The translations under genes and the position numbers were made by a program. A stretch of DNA of 64,000 nt. Source: Mesorhizobium sp. M3A.F.Ca.ET.080.04.2.1 (lineage in GTDB: Bacteria > Pseudomonadota > Alphaproteobacteria > Rhizobiales > Rhizobiaceae). Below, in pieces: positions 17,916-28,441 of the stretch (the first letter of the stretch is position 1; every line of letters begins with the position of its first letter). A model generated the notes under the pieces. That model did no database searches. It had not been told where the DNA came from and saw only the letters and a list, made by a program, of their open reading frames with translations. The stretch is taken from the NCBI RefSeq assembly GCF_003952525.1, contig NZ_CP034451.1, forward strand, positions 2,356,001 through 2,420,000, written 5' to 3'.

Positions 17916-19013
17916 TTATTGGCCGGTGACGATCTTGGTCCAGGTGCGCGTGATGATGCGCTGGGTCTTGGGATCGTATGGGTTTACCGTGTAGAGGTTC
18001 TTGATGGTTGCCTCGTCGGGATAGACCGAAGTATCATCGAGGACCGCCTTGTCGATGAATTGCTGCGAGGCCTTATTGCCGTTGGCATAGAGAACGTAAT
18101 TCGTCGACTTGGCGATGACTTCGGGCGTCATCATGTAGTTGATGAACTCATGCGCCTCGGCGACATGCGGCGCATCGGCCGGGATCGCCATCTGATCGAA
18201 CCACATCTGGGCGCCCTCCTTCGGCACGGAATAGCCGATCTCGACGCCCTGCTTGGCTTCCTCGGCGCGGCTTCGGGCCTGGAACACGTCACCCGAAAAG
18301 CCGACCGCCAGGCAGATATCGCCGTTGGCCAAAGCATTGATGTATTCCGACGAATGGAACTTGCGGACATAGGGCCGGATCTTCAGCAGCGCTTCCTCGG
18401 CCTTGGCGATGTCGTCGGGCGAAGTGCTGTTGGGGTCGAGGCCAAGGTATTTCAACGCCGCCGGAATGAGGTCGGACGGAGAATCCAGCACATAGACGCC
18501 GCAGTCCTTCAGCTTGGACAGCTTGTCCGGATTGAAGAACACGTCCCAGCTGTCGATCTTGTCGGTGCCGAGGGCTGCCTGGACCTTCTTGACATTGTAG
18601 CCGAGACCGACCGTGCCCCACATATAGTTGACCGAGTATTCATTGCCGGGATCGTACTTGGCGGTACGCTCGGAGATGACATCCCACATATTGGAGATGT
18701 TCGGCAGCTTGGACTTGTCGAGCTTCTGGAACACGCCGGCCTGGATCTGGCGCGAGAGGAAATTGGCGGTGGGCACGACAACGTCGTAGCCGCTGCCGCC
18801 GGCCAGCAGTTTCGTCTCCAGGATCTCGTTGGAATCGAATGTGTCGTAAACGACCTTGATGCCGGTCTTCTTGGTGAAGTCATCGATGATGGAGCTGTCG
18901 ATGTAGTCCGACCAGTTGTAGACGTTGACGACACGATCCTCGGCGTGGGCTCCTGCGGTCAAGAGCGTCAGAAGTGCCGAGGTCGCCGAAAGCCAGAGCG
19001 CTTTGCGGATCAT
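17916..19013 (-). CDS. potF: Periplasmic polyamine-binding protein PotF/PotD-type
   Basis: 365 residues. A clear Sec signal peptide is MIRKALWLSATSALLTLLTA with cleavage near AHA-ED. The mature start RVVNVYNWSDYIDSSIIDDF is the hallmark of PotD/PotF, and conserved GYDVVVPTANFLSRQIQAG and SVNYMWGTVGLGYN follow. It binds putrescine or spermidine in the periplasm and delivers it to PotHI. The ATG at 19013 has CAAAGGAGAAAAGC before it; the frame extension to 19121 lacks such a site. It is the first gene of potFGHI. Confidence 0.95.
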   Translation of the reverse strand: MIRKALWLSATSALLTLLTAGAHAEDRVVNVYNWSDYIDSSIIDDFTKKTGIKVVYDTFDSNEILETKLLAGGSGYDVVVPTANFLSRQIQAGVFQKLDKSKLPNISNMWDVISERTAKYDPGNEYSVNYMWGTVGLGYNVKKVQAALGTDKIDSWDVFFNPDKLSKLKDCGVYVLDSPSDLIPAALKYLGLDPNSTSPDDIAKAEEALLKIRPYVRKFHSSEYINALANGDICLAVGFSGDVFQARSRAEEAKQGVEIGYSVPKEGAQMWFDQMAIPADAPHVAEAHEFINYMMTPEVIAKSTNYVLYANGNKASQQFIDKAVLDDTSVYPDEATIKNLYTVNPYDPKTQRIITRTWTKIVTGQ

Positions 19014-19318
19014 GCTTTTCTCCTTTGGTGAGTGTTCCCCGTGCCGAGTCTCGCGACGTTGGAGCGAGGCGGCTGTTTCAGATTCTTGAGCGTTCCTGCA
19101 GGCGATCGGCACCAGCCCCATGAGACAAGCTGCCCCGTGGGTGGCGTCCCGGCGTCGTCAACGGCTTTTGCCGTGGCGTGGGTGTAGCTATGGCGATGTG
19201 GTCCGGCCTCGGTCAGGCCGGCAGAGCGACTTGGCAAGATACGCCTGTCTTGTTGTTGCCGAAATCGCAGCCTGCCCGCCCAGCATCGCGGTTGTCAATG
19301 ACAAAGGCTCGCGCGGCA
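19014..19318. other. Intergenic region upstream of potF
   Basis: About 305 bp between the EamA gene and potF, both on the minus strand. It presumably carries the potF promoter, but I recognise no convincing promoter boxes, repeat, RNA gene or conserved reading frame in it. Confidence 0.4.
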
Positions 19319-20269
19319 TCAATTGGGGGCAGGCAGGCCCGTGACGCCGGGCCGCTGAGGGCGCGCCTGCCGCTTGAACTCCAGGCCGATATGCACCAGC
19401 AGCGCGACGACAACGACCGTTCCGCCGATGATGGTGCGCAGCGACGGCACCTCGGAGTGGACGAGCCAGACCCAGATCGGACCGAGGATTGGCTCGAACG
19501 TGCCCAGCAGCGCAGCAACTGCCGCCGGCACGAGCCGCGCACCCATTGCGAAAAAGGCGAGACCGACTCCGAGGTTGAGGACGCCGAAGGCGAATAGGAA
19601 ACCCATGTCGCGCGCGGAAACGGCGAATTCCGAAGCCTGCGTGGCGGCGAACGCACCTGCAAGCAAGGCGGCGAGGCAGTTGGCCGGCACCATGCGCACA
19701 TGGGCAAAGCGCCGCGTAACGACTGTCGCGACCGAAAACACGACGGCGATCAGCAAGGCCAGCCCATCACCGATTGGGGAGACGGTGCCGCCGAGCGATT
19801 CCGAGACCATGATGGCGACGCCGGTAATGACGGCGGCAATGGCGATCCAGGTTGCCAGGCTCACGCGTTCACGAAACAAAACCCAGGAAAGCAAGGCCGC
19901 CAGAAGCGGCACACCGGCCTGCATCAAGAGGATGTTTGCGACCGTGGTATAGGAGAGCGCCACGACGAAGCTCGTCGAAGCCGTGGCAAAGCAGAGTGCG
20001 ACGCCAAGCCCGGGGAGGCCCATGTCCCGGAAAGCTTTCCCGATTCCCCGCCAGCCGTCGCGCCAGGCCATGAAGGCGATGAGGAAGGCCACTGCCCAGA
20101 GCGAGCGCCAGAACACGATGGTCCAGTTGTCGTCGACATGGATGAAGCGAGCGATCGCGCCGCCGAAACTCCACATCAGCGCCGACAGGAAGACCAGCAG
20201 CATGCCGATACGCTCCTCGCGCGGGGAGACGGCAGGCAAGGCGACGCGTGGCGAGGCGGTTTCGGACAT
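19319..20269 (-). CDS. EamA/DMT-family membrane transporter
   Basis: 316 residues with about ten membrane segments in two EamA repeats. The first begins GMLLVFLSALMWSFGGAIAR and the second GDGLALLIAVVFSVATVVTR. FEPILGPIWVWLVHSEVPS in repeat 2 is typical of drug/metabolite exporters. The substrate is unknown. The ATG at 20269 (MSETASPR) is a reasonable start; an in-frame ATG at 20332 is possible. The gene follows the ScfR-type regulator in the same direction but ends before potF, with no sign of coupling. Confidence 0.85.
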   Translation of the reverse strand: MSETASPRVALPAVSPREERIGMLLVFLSALMWSFGGAIARFIHVDDNWTIVFWRSLWAVAFLIAFMAWRDGWRGIGKAFRDMGLPGLGVALCFATASTSFVVALSYTTVANILLMQAGVPLLAALLSWVLFRERVSLATWIAIAAVITGVAIMVSESLGGTVSPIGDGLALLIAVVFSVATVVTRRFAHVRMVPANCLAALLAGAFAATQASEFAVSARDMGFLFAFGVLNLGVGLAFFAMGARLVPAAVAALLGTFEPILGPIWVWLVHSEVPSLRTIIGGTVVVVALLVHIGLEFKRQARPQRPGVTGLPAPN

Positions 20270-20404
20270 GGACACGACTGTCGGCGAGTTGCGCGCCGTT
20301 CGATACGTCGAGGACGACAGGACTATGTCCATTCGCGTAGCGCAAAGGCGGAACGCAGGCGTGATCCAGCATCCGGCGAGATTTGGGACCAAGCCCGGCA
20401 GGCA

Positions 20405-21853
20405 CTACCCCTGGAAATCGAAAGCGCTCAACCCTGTCACCATTTCATCGAGACCGAGGGGACGCGTGACCGGCGGCTCGGCGCGCGCCAGGCAGCCGAC
20501 GCGCTCGCAGAGCCTGCAGGCCGGGCCGACCGGCGTGGCCGATGGCTGACCGTGAGCGGTCTTGCCGGCGACGGTTGCGGGCAGCGCGCCGCCATAGACA
20601 ATCTCGTCGCGAAAGGCGATGTCGCACCCAAGCAGAAGTGCCGTGCGCCGCGGCCGTTCGGAAAAGGCGCCTTGCGGCCCTTCCAGCGTGCGGGCGATGC
20701 AGAGGAACTCGGCACCATCCGGCATCTCCACCGCCTCGACCAGAATCCTGCCCGGCTGCGAGAAAGCTGCATGGATGGGGAGTTTCGGACAGCCGCCGCC
20801 GAAGCGGCTTTGCGGATAGCCCTGGCTGCCCGCCTTGCGGAAGCGGTTGCCGGCATTGTCGACTTCCAGCATGAAGAACGGAACGCCCGACAGGGCTGGC
20901 CGCTGCAGCATGGTCAGGCGGTTTGCCGCCTGCTCGAAGGAGACGCCGAAGCGCGAGCGCAGGACGTCGATGTCGTAGCGCGCACGCACCGCGGCGGCGT
21001 GGAAGGCCTGATAAGGCATCATCAGCGCGTGGGCGGCATAGCGGCCAAGCTCAAACCGCGCCAGCCGCCGGGCCTCGTCGGTGCCGAGCTTCAGCGCCTT
21101 GATCTCGTTCGCCACGGCGACTGTCATGCGTATGAGGCAGGCTTCCATCGCGACTTCGCGCAACTGGTCGAAGGGCGAGAGCCGCTCGGACAGGAACAGG
21201 CGCTGCGAGTGGCGGTCGTAGCGTCGGCGCCAGTTCGGCATGGTTGCTACCGGCAGCACCTTGACCACGATGCCGTGCTCGCGCTTCAGCCAGCTCTTCA
21301 GCGCGGCGAAGAGGTCGTCGCCGGGGTCGAGCACGGACGTGAAGGCCCCCGCCTCTTCCTCAAGGGCGGCGAAGTGGTTCGGCCGCCTCTCGAGCACCTC
21401 GTGCACTTCGTCGATGGGCAGGCGCGTCCCGGATAGCGCGGTGGCGCGTCCTTCTCGCGCCAGAAGCTCGTTGAGGTCGGACAGCCGCTCGGCCTGCTCG
21501 CGATAGGCGCGAAACAGCTTTATCATCGCCGCCGAGGCATTGGGCGCGGCCTCCACGAGGTCGACCAACTCCTGGTCGCCGGGGAGCTCGCCGACCAGCA
21601 ACGGATCGCCAAACACCTCTCTCAGCGCCGCTATCGATCCTTTCGTCTCGCCCTGCAACTCGTGCGGATCGACCTTGTATACGGACGCCAGCTTGAGGAT
21701 GAGCTGTACCGTCAGCGGCCGCTGATTGCGCTCGATGAGGTTGAGGTAGGACGGCGAAATGCCAAGTCCTTCGGCCATCGCCGTCTGGGTAAGACCCTTG
21801 GCGTTGCGAAGGCGCCGGATGCGCGGCCCGGCAAAAATCTTCTGGTCGGCCAA
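20405..21853 (-). CDS. ScfR/RamB-type regulator (XRE HTH + IrrE-like + short-chain fatty acyl regulator domain)
   Basis: 482 residues. An XRE helix-turn-helix is at about 8-65 (IRRLRNAKGLTQTAMAEGLG), an IrrE/DUF955-like domain at about 180-300, and a C-terminal DUF2083-type domain ends with the Cys-rich stretch PACRLCERVGCLARAEPP. This architecture is shared by RamB and PrpC-region regulators that control acetate, glyoxylate-shunt and propionate genes. The start is TTG at 21853, supported by AAGGAG seven bases upstream; no ATG fits. It is divergent from aceA, which it probably regulates (inference). Confidence 0.87.
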   Translation of the reverse strand: MADQKIFAGPRIRRLRNAKGLTQTAMAEGLGISPSYLNLIERNQRPLTVQLILKLASVYKVDPHELQGETKGSIAALREVFGDPLLVGELPGDQELVDLVEAAPNASAAMIKLFRAYREQAERLSDLNELLAREGRATALSGTRLPIDEVHEVLERRPNHFAALEEEAGAFTSVLDPGDDLFAALKSWLKREHGIVVKVLPVATMPNWRRRYDRHSQRLFLSERLSPFDQLREVAMEACLIRMTVAVANEIKALKLGTDEARRLARFELGRYAAHALMMPYQAFHAAAVRARYDIDVLRSRFGVSFEQAANRLTMLQRPALSGVPFFMLEVDNAGNRFRKAGSQGYPQSRFGGGCPKLPIHAAFSQPGRILVEAVEMPDGAEFLCIARTLEGPQGAFSERPRRTALLLGCDIAFRDEIVYGGALPATVAGKTAHGQPSATPVGPACRLCERVGCLARAEPPVTRPLGLDEMVTGLSAFDFQG

Positions 21854-21863
21854 CGCATCTCCT

Positions 21864-22030
21864 TGACAAGAATTTACACGCAGCTGTGCGCAATCGCGTG
21901 ACCGAGGTCTTTTACAAGTATGACAAATTTACAGCGCCCCTTTGTCAAACGCAACACAGTTTTTCCCTTATTTCAGCGGCTGCCGCGCGGTTTTTCTCGC
22001 CTGTTTCGCAGCGCAATGTAAATGATGTCA
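21864..22030. promoter_or_regulatory. Divergent aceA/scfR control region with repeated TGACA..ATTTACA motifs
   Basis: Three related sequences occur: TGACAAGAATTTACA at 21864-21878, TGACAAATTTACA at 21921-21933, and the reverse complement of TGACATCATTTACA at 22017-22030. The second also forms the inverted repeat TGACAAA...TTTGTCA with 21941-21947. The region is more AT-rich than its surroundings. These are candidate binding sites for the divergent ScfR-type regulator; the variable internal spacing makes this tentative. Confidence 0.5.
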
Positions 22031-22101
22031 TATACAACGGATGCAGAAGCCAACTCGCCGACGCGCCGTCCAAGGCAGCCATCAACGATCTGGAGTAAGA
22101 A

Positions 22102-23391
<1,290 letters not shown>

Positions 23392-23445
23392 CAGAAGAAA
23401 CTTCAGAGGAAACGCCTGCGGGCATTCACATCGAGGAGAACAGCA

Positions 23446-23688
23446 ATGGCATCGATCAGCCGCGTCAAGGAAAGGGCCGAGGAACAATCGAGCGCGATGA
23501 GCGTCGATCAGCAGGCAACGATCCGCATGCTCGCCAATGACCTTCATCGGCTCAATCAATCGGTGATGAAGGCAGTCGAGGCCGGCGTTTCGGTGGAACT
23601 GGTGCGCTCGGCCAGGCATCATGGCGGCGATGGCAACTGGGGTGACCTTCTGATCCCAGTCATCGTCACTCATCAAAACCATAGCTGA
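23446..23688 (+). CDS. Small protein of unknown function downstream of aceA
   Basis: 80 residues, soluble, helical N-terminal half (VKERAEEQSSAMSVDQQATI, LANDLHRLNQSVMKAVEAGV), then SVELVRSARHHGGDGNWGDL and a short hydrophobic end. The ATG at 23446 has a good GGAGAA ribosome-binding site, and the frame lies 54 bp after aceA in the same direction, before a terminator-like hairpin, so it is probably cotranscribed. I do not recognise a named domain. The strong start signal and position argue for a real gene. Confidence 0.7.
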   Translation: MASISRVKERAEEQSSAMSVDQQATIRMLANDLHRLNQSVMKAVEAGVSVELVRSARHHGGDGNWGDLLIPVIVTHQNHS

Positions 23689-23712
23689 CGTAACGTCAAC
23701 GATCTCCACCAG

Positions 23713-23755
23713 AGTCTCCCGCACACAATACCTGCGGGAGACTGTCACCTTTTTC
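23713..23755 (+). terminator. Terminator-like hairpin after the aceA unit
   Basis: Perfect 11-bp arms AGTCTCCCGCA (23713-23723) and TGCGGGAGACT (23733-23743) with a 9-nt loop, followed after GTCACC by TTTTT. It lies 25 bp after the small gene's stop. The T-run is slightly displaced, so efficiency is uncertain. Confidence 0.65.
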
Positions 23756-23917
23756 CGAAACGCTGCGCAGCGCTGGATTGGACTTTTCCTAAATTTTCGA
23801 ATTTCTTCCAATATTGTCGATTCCAACCTTTTCAGCTTGACAGCGCGAGCCACCTCACGCCAATTGCGCCTCGAGTTTCAACCCTGCATTGAAACTGAGA
23901 GGAGCGCCCGCCTGCCA

Positions 23918-24373
23918 ATGTCTCCGATGCATCGTGACACCAAGCCCGAAAAGCAACCAACGCCGGCGCACGGCAGGGCGGGGGCCGAGCTGCCGATGGA
24001 TTTTTCCAAGGTACTTGTCGTCGGAAAATCGTCAATCAATCGGGTGGTGATCTCGAAGATCGTGGAGAAATCGGGACTGAAGCCGATCTCGGAGTCGCCG
24101 GAAACCGCAGCAAAGGCGCTCAGCGCCTTCGCTCCCGCCGCCATCGTCCTCGATGGTGGCGCAGACAACAAGGACTGCGACAAGCTTCTGGCCGCGATAG
24201 AGTCGCTGCGGCGCTCATCGGGCAAAACGTTGCCGTCGGTGATCCTGCTTTCGACCGCCTCCGGCACACCGGAAAGCGTCGGCCTGCCGAACGTGGTCGA
24301 TGCCGTGGTAGCCAAGCCGATCACGCCCGAAAGGCTGCAGCCGGTGATCGACCGAGTCGTCGGCCGCCGCTAA
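23918..24373 (+). CDS. Degenerate response-regulator receiver protein
   Basis: 151 residues: about 27 polar residues, then a single receiver-like fold. The phospho-acceptor position is kept as D79 (IVLDGG) and the switch lysine as K133 (VAKPI), but the usual acidic pair after beta-1 is replaced by G36-K37-S38 (VLVVGKSS). Mg-dependent phosphorylation may therefore be lost or altered. There is no output domain. The start at 23918 has GAGAGGAG about 13 bp upstream; starts at 23927 or 23996 are alternatives. No kinase gene is adjacent. It is convergent with the HAD gene. Confidence 0.75.
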   Translation: MSPMHRDTKPEKQPTPAHGRAGAELPMDFSKVLVVGKSSINRVVISKIVEKSGLKPISESPETAAKALSAFAPAAIVLDGGADNKDCDKLLAAIESLRRSSGKTLPSVILLSTASGTPESVGLPNVVDAVVAKPITPERLQPVIDRVVGRR

Positions 24374-24428
24374 GGTGCATCGCGCCGACGGGTGCACGCT
24401 TTTCACGACATGCTATAAATTTGCCGGC

Positions 24429-25142
24429 TCAGCCAGTCTTAGCGATGCTTTCAATCAATGCCGGCAACTCGCCGAGGTCGGTGATCTGGCGAAAGCGCGG
24501 CGCCGCGACGGGCGGCTCGGCATGCTCGACGGCCCATGTCAGCTCATGCGGCACATGGATGCCCCAGCCGCCCGCTTCGATGACCGGAACCACGTCGGAT
24601 TTGAGCGAGTTGCCGACCATCATGCTTTTCTTCGGCCCGTCGCCATGGCGGCTGAAGATACGGGCATAGGTGGCCGCGCTCTTGTCGCTGACGATTTCGA
24701 CGGCATCGAAAAGATCGCCGAGACCCGATTGCGCCAGCTTGCGTTCCTGGTCGAAGAGGTCGCCCTTGGTGATCAGCACCAGCCGATAGGAGCCGGCGAG
24801 CCTTTCGACCGTCTCGCGCGCATGCGGAAGCGGCTCGATCGGATGACTGAGCATGTCGCGGCCGGCAGCAAGAATCTCGGCGATGACGGGAGCCGGCACC
24901 CGGCCTGCGGTGACTTCGATGGCTGTCTCGATCATCGACAGGGTGAAGCCTTTGATGCCGAAGCCGTAGACGGCAAGGTTTCGCCTTTCGGCTTCGAGCA
25001 GCCTGGCGGATATATGCTGCTGATCGCCGTGCTCGGCGAGCAGCCCGGCAAACCGTCTCTCGGTCATGCGGAAGAACTGTTCGTTCTGCCACAGCGTATC
25101 GTCGGCATCAAAGCCGATGGTGGTCAGATGGGAAGCGGACAT
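24429..25142 (-). CDS. HAD-superfamily hydrolase
   Basis: 237 residues. Motif I is FDADDTLW with nucleophile D12 and D14, motif II is VLITKGDLFDQE, motif III is the lysine in KSMMVGNS, and motif IV is SDVVPVIEAG. A helical cap lies between motifs I and II, as in phosphoglycolate-phosphatase-like class I HADs. The substrate cannot be told. The ATG at 25142 (MSASHLTT) is preferred, with AAGGCGAG upstream. It stands alone between a convergent receiver gene and a divergent glutamine-synthetase-like gene. Confidence 0.85.
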   Translation of the reverse strand: MSASHLTTIGFDADDTLWQNEQFFRMTERRFAGLLAEHGDQQHISARLLEAERRNLAVYGFGIKGFTLSMIETAIEVTAGRVPAPVIAEILAAGRDMLSHPIEPLPHARETVERLAGSYRLVLITKGDLFDQERKLAQSGLGDLFDAVEIVSDKSAATYARIFSRHGDGPKKSMMVGNSLKSDVVPVIEAGGWGIHVPHELTWAVEHAEPPVAAPRFRQITDLGELPALIESIAKTG

Positions 25143-25324
25143 TGCAGAACTCGCCTTGCGGATAGGCTTCATCTAGACCTTGCGAAGCCGCGCCGCCAGC
25201 AAGAAGACGAAGCGCAGTGTACCAGGCGGACTGCCCAGCGGGCGCTTGCCCGCGCCAGGCGCCTCCCCTTCCCTTCCCCCGCGCGCCCCGGCTATACTTC
25301 GACATCCGCAACACAATCTGGTGA

Positions 25325-26761
25325 ATGATGCCGCCTGAAAAAAAGGAAGTCCGTCCGTCGAACCGGGGGGGACGCGTCCGCACGCCTGCCTTCTTGAAAA
25401 ACCAGCGCGGTGTGAAGAACTGGAAGGAAGCCAGCGCCTGGCTTGAATGGCGCGGCATCGAGGACATCGAATGCATCACGCCGGACCAGGCCGGCGTCGC
25501 GCGCGGCAAGATGATGCCGTCGAAGAAATTCACCTCCAACACCTCGCTGGCGCTGCCCTCGGCCGTGTTCATGACGACGATCTCCGGCGGCTATCCGGAG
25601 GACGGCAACGGCTTCCGCTATCCGGAAGACGACGGCGACCTGAAGCTCTTGCCCGATCTGTCCACCCTGACCGTCGTGCCGTGGGAGGAGGACCCGACTG
25701 CGGCGGTGATCTGCGATCTCGTCCACCAGGACGGCCGCTCGGTCGAGTTCACGCCGCGCAATGTGTTGAAGCGTGTGCTTGCGGCCTACGCCGACCGCGG
25801 GCTGAGGCCGGTGGTGGCGCCAGAGATCGAGTTCTACCTGGTGCGCAAGAACCCGGATCCGGACTATCCTTTGACGCCGCCCGTCGGGCGCTCGGGGCGG
25901 CCGATCGGCGGCGGCGCCGGCTATTCCATCGCCGGCGTCAACGAATTCGACGAACTGATCGACGACATCTACCATTTCTCGGAGCGGCAGGGGCTGGAGA
26001 TCGACACGCTGATCCACGAGGAGGGTGCCGGCCAGCTCGAGATCAACCTGCGCCATGGCGATCCGATCGAACTCGCCGACCAGGTGTTCATGTTCAAACG
26101 CACCATCCGCGAGGCGGCGCTGAAGCACGAGATTTATGCCACCTTCATGGCCAAGCCGATCCAGGGACAGCCCGGATCGGCCATGCACATCCATCAGTCG
26201 GTCCTCGACCGGAAGACCGGCAGGAACATCTTCTCGGCCGAGGACGGCTCGGAGACCGAGCACTTCTTCCATTTCATCGGCGGCATGCAAAAACATGTGC
26301 CGAATGCGCTGGTGATGTTCGCGCCCTACGTCAATTCCTATCGCCGGCTGACGCAGGCCGCGTCGGCGCCGGTCAACACCCAATGGGGCTACGACAACCG
26401 CACGACGGCGTTCCGCGTGCCGCGATCGGACCCCGCGGCGCGGCGCGTCGAGAACCGCATCCCGTCTTCCGACGCCAATCCCTATCTGGCGCTTGCCGCT
26501 TCGCTAGCCTGCGGGCTGATCGGCATCACCAACAAGGTCAAGGCTTCGGCCCCGGTGCTGACCACCGCCAACGAGGACGAGATCGACCTGCCGCGCAACT
26601 TGCTCGAAGCGGTCGACCTGTTCGAAGGCGACAGGGAGCTCGGCGCCATCCTCGGCAAATCCTTCGCCGCCACCTATGCGGCGATCAAGCGGGCCGAGTT
26701 CGAGACCTTCATGGAAGTGATCAGCCCGTGGGAGCGGGAGTATTTGTTGCTGAACGTGTGA
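25325..26761 (+). CDS. puuA: Glutamine synthetase family protein, probable gamma-glutamylputrescine synthetase
   Basis: 478 residues of the GS fold. Signatures include VVAPEIEFYLV, the metal/ammonia site IHEEGAGQLEINLRHGDPIE, the ATP-site SAMHIHQSVLDRKTGRNIF, and the glutamate-binding NTQWGYDNRTTAFRVP with RRVENRIPSSDANPYLALAA. Length and lack of the GlnA adenylylation-site context place it among PuuA-like ligases that join glutamate to putrescine. The next gene is a PuuB-like oxidase, which strengthens this call, as does the polyamine importer 6 kb away. Other gamma-glutamyl-amine ligases remain possible. Confidence 0.82.
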   Translation: MMPPEKKEVRPSNRGGRVRTPAFLKNQRGVKNWKEASAWLEWRGIEDIECITPDQAGVARGKMMPSKKFTSNTSLALPSAVFMTTISGGYPEDGNGFRYPEDDGDLKLLPDLSTLTVVPWEEDPTAAVICDLVHQDGRSVEFTPRNVLKRVLAAYADRGLRPVVAPEIEFYLVRKNPDPDYPLTPPVGRSGRPIGGGAGYSIAGVNEFDELIDDIYHFSERQGLEIDTLIHEEGAGQLEINLRHGDPIELADQVFMFKRTIREAALKHEIYATFMAKPIQGQPGSAMHIHQSVLDRKTGRNIFSAEDGSETEHFFHFIGGMQKHVPNALVMFAPYVNSYRRLTQAASAPVNTQWGYDNRTTAFRVPRSDPAARRVENRIPSSDANPYLALAASLACGLIGITNKVKASAPVLTTANEDEIDLPRNLLEAVDLFEGDRELGAILGKSFAATYAAIKRAEFETFMEVISPWEREYLLLNV

Positions 26762-26780
26762 GTGGCGACTTCGTGGCGTG

Positions 26781-26886
26781 GTGAATGGTGAATAGTGAAT
26801 GGTGAATGGTTTCATCTTGGACGGGTGAAGCACGCGTCGTGGCTTTCGCAACCCCTTTCATTCACCATTCACCATTCACCATTCAC
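26781..26886. repeat. Inverted array of GTGAATG heptads
   Basis: Four tandem heptads GTGAATG (26781-26808, second copy GTGAATA) face four exact reverse complements CATTCAC (26859-26886) across a 50-nt loop. The RNA would fold into a 28-bp stem with one mismatch. It fills the gap between puuA and the oxidase gene and ends 10 bp before the oxidase ATG. It lacks a T-run, so an mRNA stability or translational role is more likely than termination. Confidence 0.85.
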
Positions 26887-26896
26887 CGACGTTCCC

Positions 26897-28183
26897 ATGC
26901 CCTACCAATCCCCCATCTCCCCCGGCCGGTCCTGGTATGAGGACACGGCCGGTGCTCGTCCCGAGTATCCGGCTCTCGACGGCGATCGCCAATGCGACGT
27001 CGTCATTGTCGGCGGCGGCTTCACCGGCCTGTCGGCGGCGGCGCATCTGGCCAAGGCCGGCACCAATGTCGTGCTGATCGACGCGCATCGCTTCGGTGAC
27101 GGCGCATCGGGACGCAATGGCGGTCAACTCGGCACGGGCCAGCGTGCTTGGGCCGAGGAGCTCGAGGCCGAATACGGCTTCTCGCGCGCCAAGGCGTTGT
27201 TCGACCTGGCCGAAGAGGCCAAGGCGCATCTGTTCGATTTCGCGGCCGCCAACCGGATCGAGATCGACTACATGCCTGGCCAGCTCTCGGTGGCGCATAA
27301 AAGGCGCTACGTCGATCACTACAAGGCGCATGCCGAGATCATGGCGCGCCGTTTCGGCTATCCGCACATCTCCTTCATGGATGCCAGCGAGACTGCCGAG
27401 CGGCTGGGTTCGACGCGTTACTTCGGCGGCACACGCGATACGGGGACCGGACATATCCACCCGATGAAGCTGGTGACCGGCACGGCCAAGGCGGCGGCCG
27501 CGGCCGGCGCCGGCCTGTTCGAGCGGACGCCGTCGACCGGCATCACCTCCAGCAGCGGCAAGGTGAGGGTGACGACGCCACGCGGCACGATAACGGCCGA
27601 GAAATGTCTTGTCGCCGTCAACGCCTATGGCGGCACCCTGGAAACGGTGAGCGCATCGCACATCATGCCGATCGGCTCCTTCATCGGCGCGACCGTTCCG
27701 CTCGGCGCCGACTCCAAGGTGCTGCCGGGCGGCGAGTCGGTCGACGATTCCCGCTTCGTCGTGCGCTACTTCCGCAAATCGAAGGACGGCCGGCTTTTGT
27801 TCGGCGGCCGCGAGATTTACGCCGTCAACGACCCGAAGGACATCCACATCCACATCCGCCGGCAGATCGCAGAGCTCTATCCGGCTCTGAAGGATGTCGA
27901 GATCACCCATGGCTGGGGCGGCTATGTCGGCATCACCGTGCCCAGAAAACCCTTCGCGCGCCAAGTGATGCCGAACGTGATCTCGATCGGCGGCTATTCC
28001 GGCCATGGGGTCATGCTGTCGAACTTCTTCGGCAAGCTCTATGCCGAGACGGTAGGCGGCAACCGCGACCGGCTCAAGCTGATCGAAGATCTGAAGATCC
28101 CCGCCTTCCCGGGCGGCCGTCGCTTGCGCGCGCCCCTGCTGTTCCTGGCGCTCAACTGGTTTGCATTGCGCGACAGGATTTGA
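26897..28183 (+). CDS. puuB: FAD-dependent oxidoreductase, probable gamma-glutamylputrescine oxidase
   Basis: 428 residues of the DAO family. The dinucleotide motif DVVIVGGGFTGLSAAAHLAK has GGGFTG at 39-44. The PuuB-like N-terminus SWYEDTAGARPEYPALDGD precedes it, GDGASGRNGGQLGTGQRAW is the conserved FAD/substrate segment, and GWGGYVGITVPRKPFARQV with GYSGHGVMLSNFFGKLYAE is near the C-terminus. It oxidises the gamma-glutamyl amine to an aldehyde with release of hydrogen peroxide (family knowledge). The ATG at 26897 avoids the heptad repeat upstream. Confidence 0.83.
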   Translation: MPYQSPISPGRSWYEDTAGARPEYPALDGDRQCDVVIVGGGFTGLSAAAHLAKAGTNVVLIDAHRFGDGASGRNGGQLGTGQRAWAEELEAEYGFSRAKALFDLAEEAKAHLFDFAAANRIEIDYMPGQLSVAHKRRYVDHYKAHAEIMARRFGYPHISFMDASETAERLGSTRYFGGTRDTGTGHIHPMKLVTGTAKAAAAAGAGLFERTPSTGITSSSGKVRVTTPRGTITAEKCLVAVNAYGGTLETVSASHIMPIGSFIGATVPLGADSKVLPGGESVDDSRFVVRYFRKSKDGRLLFGGREIYAVNDPKDIHIHIRRQIAELYPALKDVEITHGWGGYVGITVPRKPFARQVMPNVISIGGYSGHGVMLSNFFGKLYAETVGGNRDRLKLIEDLKIPAFPGGRRLRAPLLFLALNWFALRDRI

Positions 28184-28441
28184 GGCGGGTGCGCGGCGGA
28201 AGCTGTGTAAACCCCGACCTTCCTTCCCCTGCGGCATGTTGTCGAATCCTTAACAAAGGCGCAGAATTTCAAAAAAAGGCGCACTGATGCCATAATCGCC
28301 GGCAAAGGATGCCGGTTCAGGGCGATAAAAACGGGGATTTGCGGGCATACCGCGTATGTTTTTGGGACCGACGCCGGTCGAACGCCGTAATTTCAGGCGC
28401 TGATCGAGAAGAACGTCGGCCCGTTGTTGGAGGTGGTCTAA

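Noticed and set aside
19120..19344. Small plus-strand frames upstream of potF
   Set aside because: No ribosome-binding site or conserved composition; Arg-rich shadow type.
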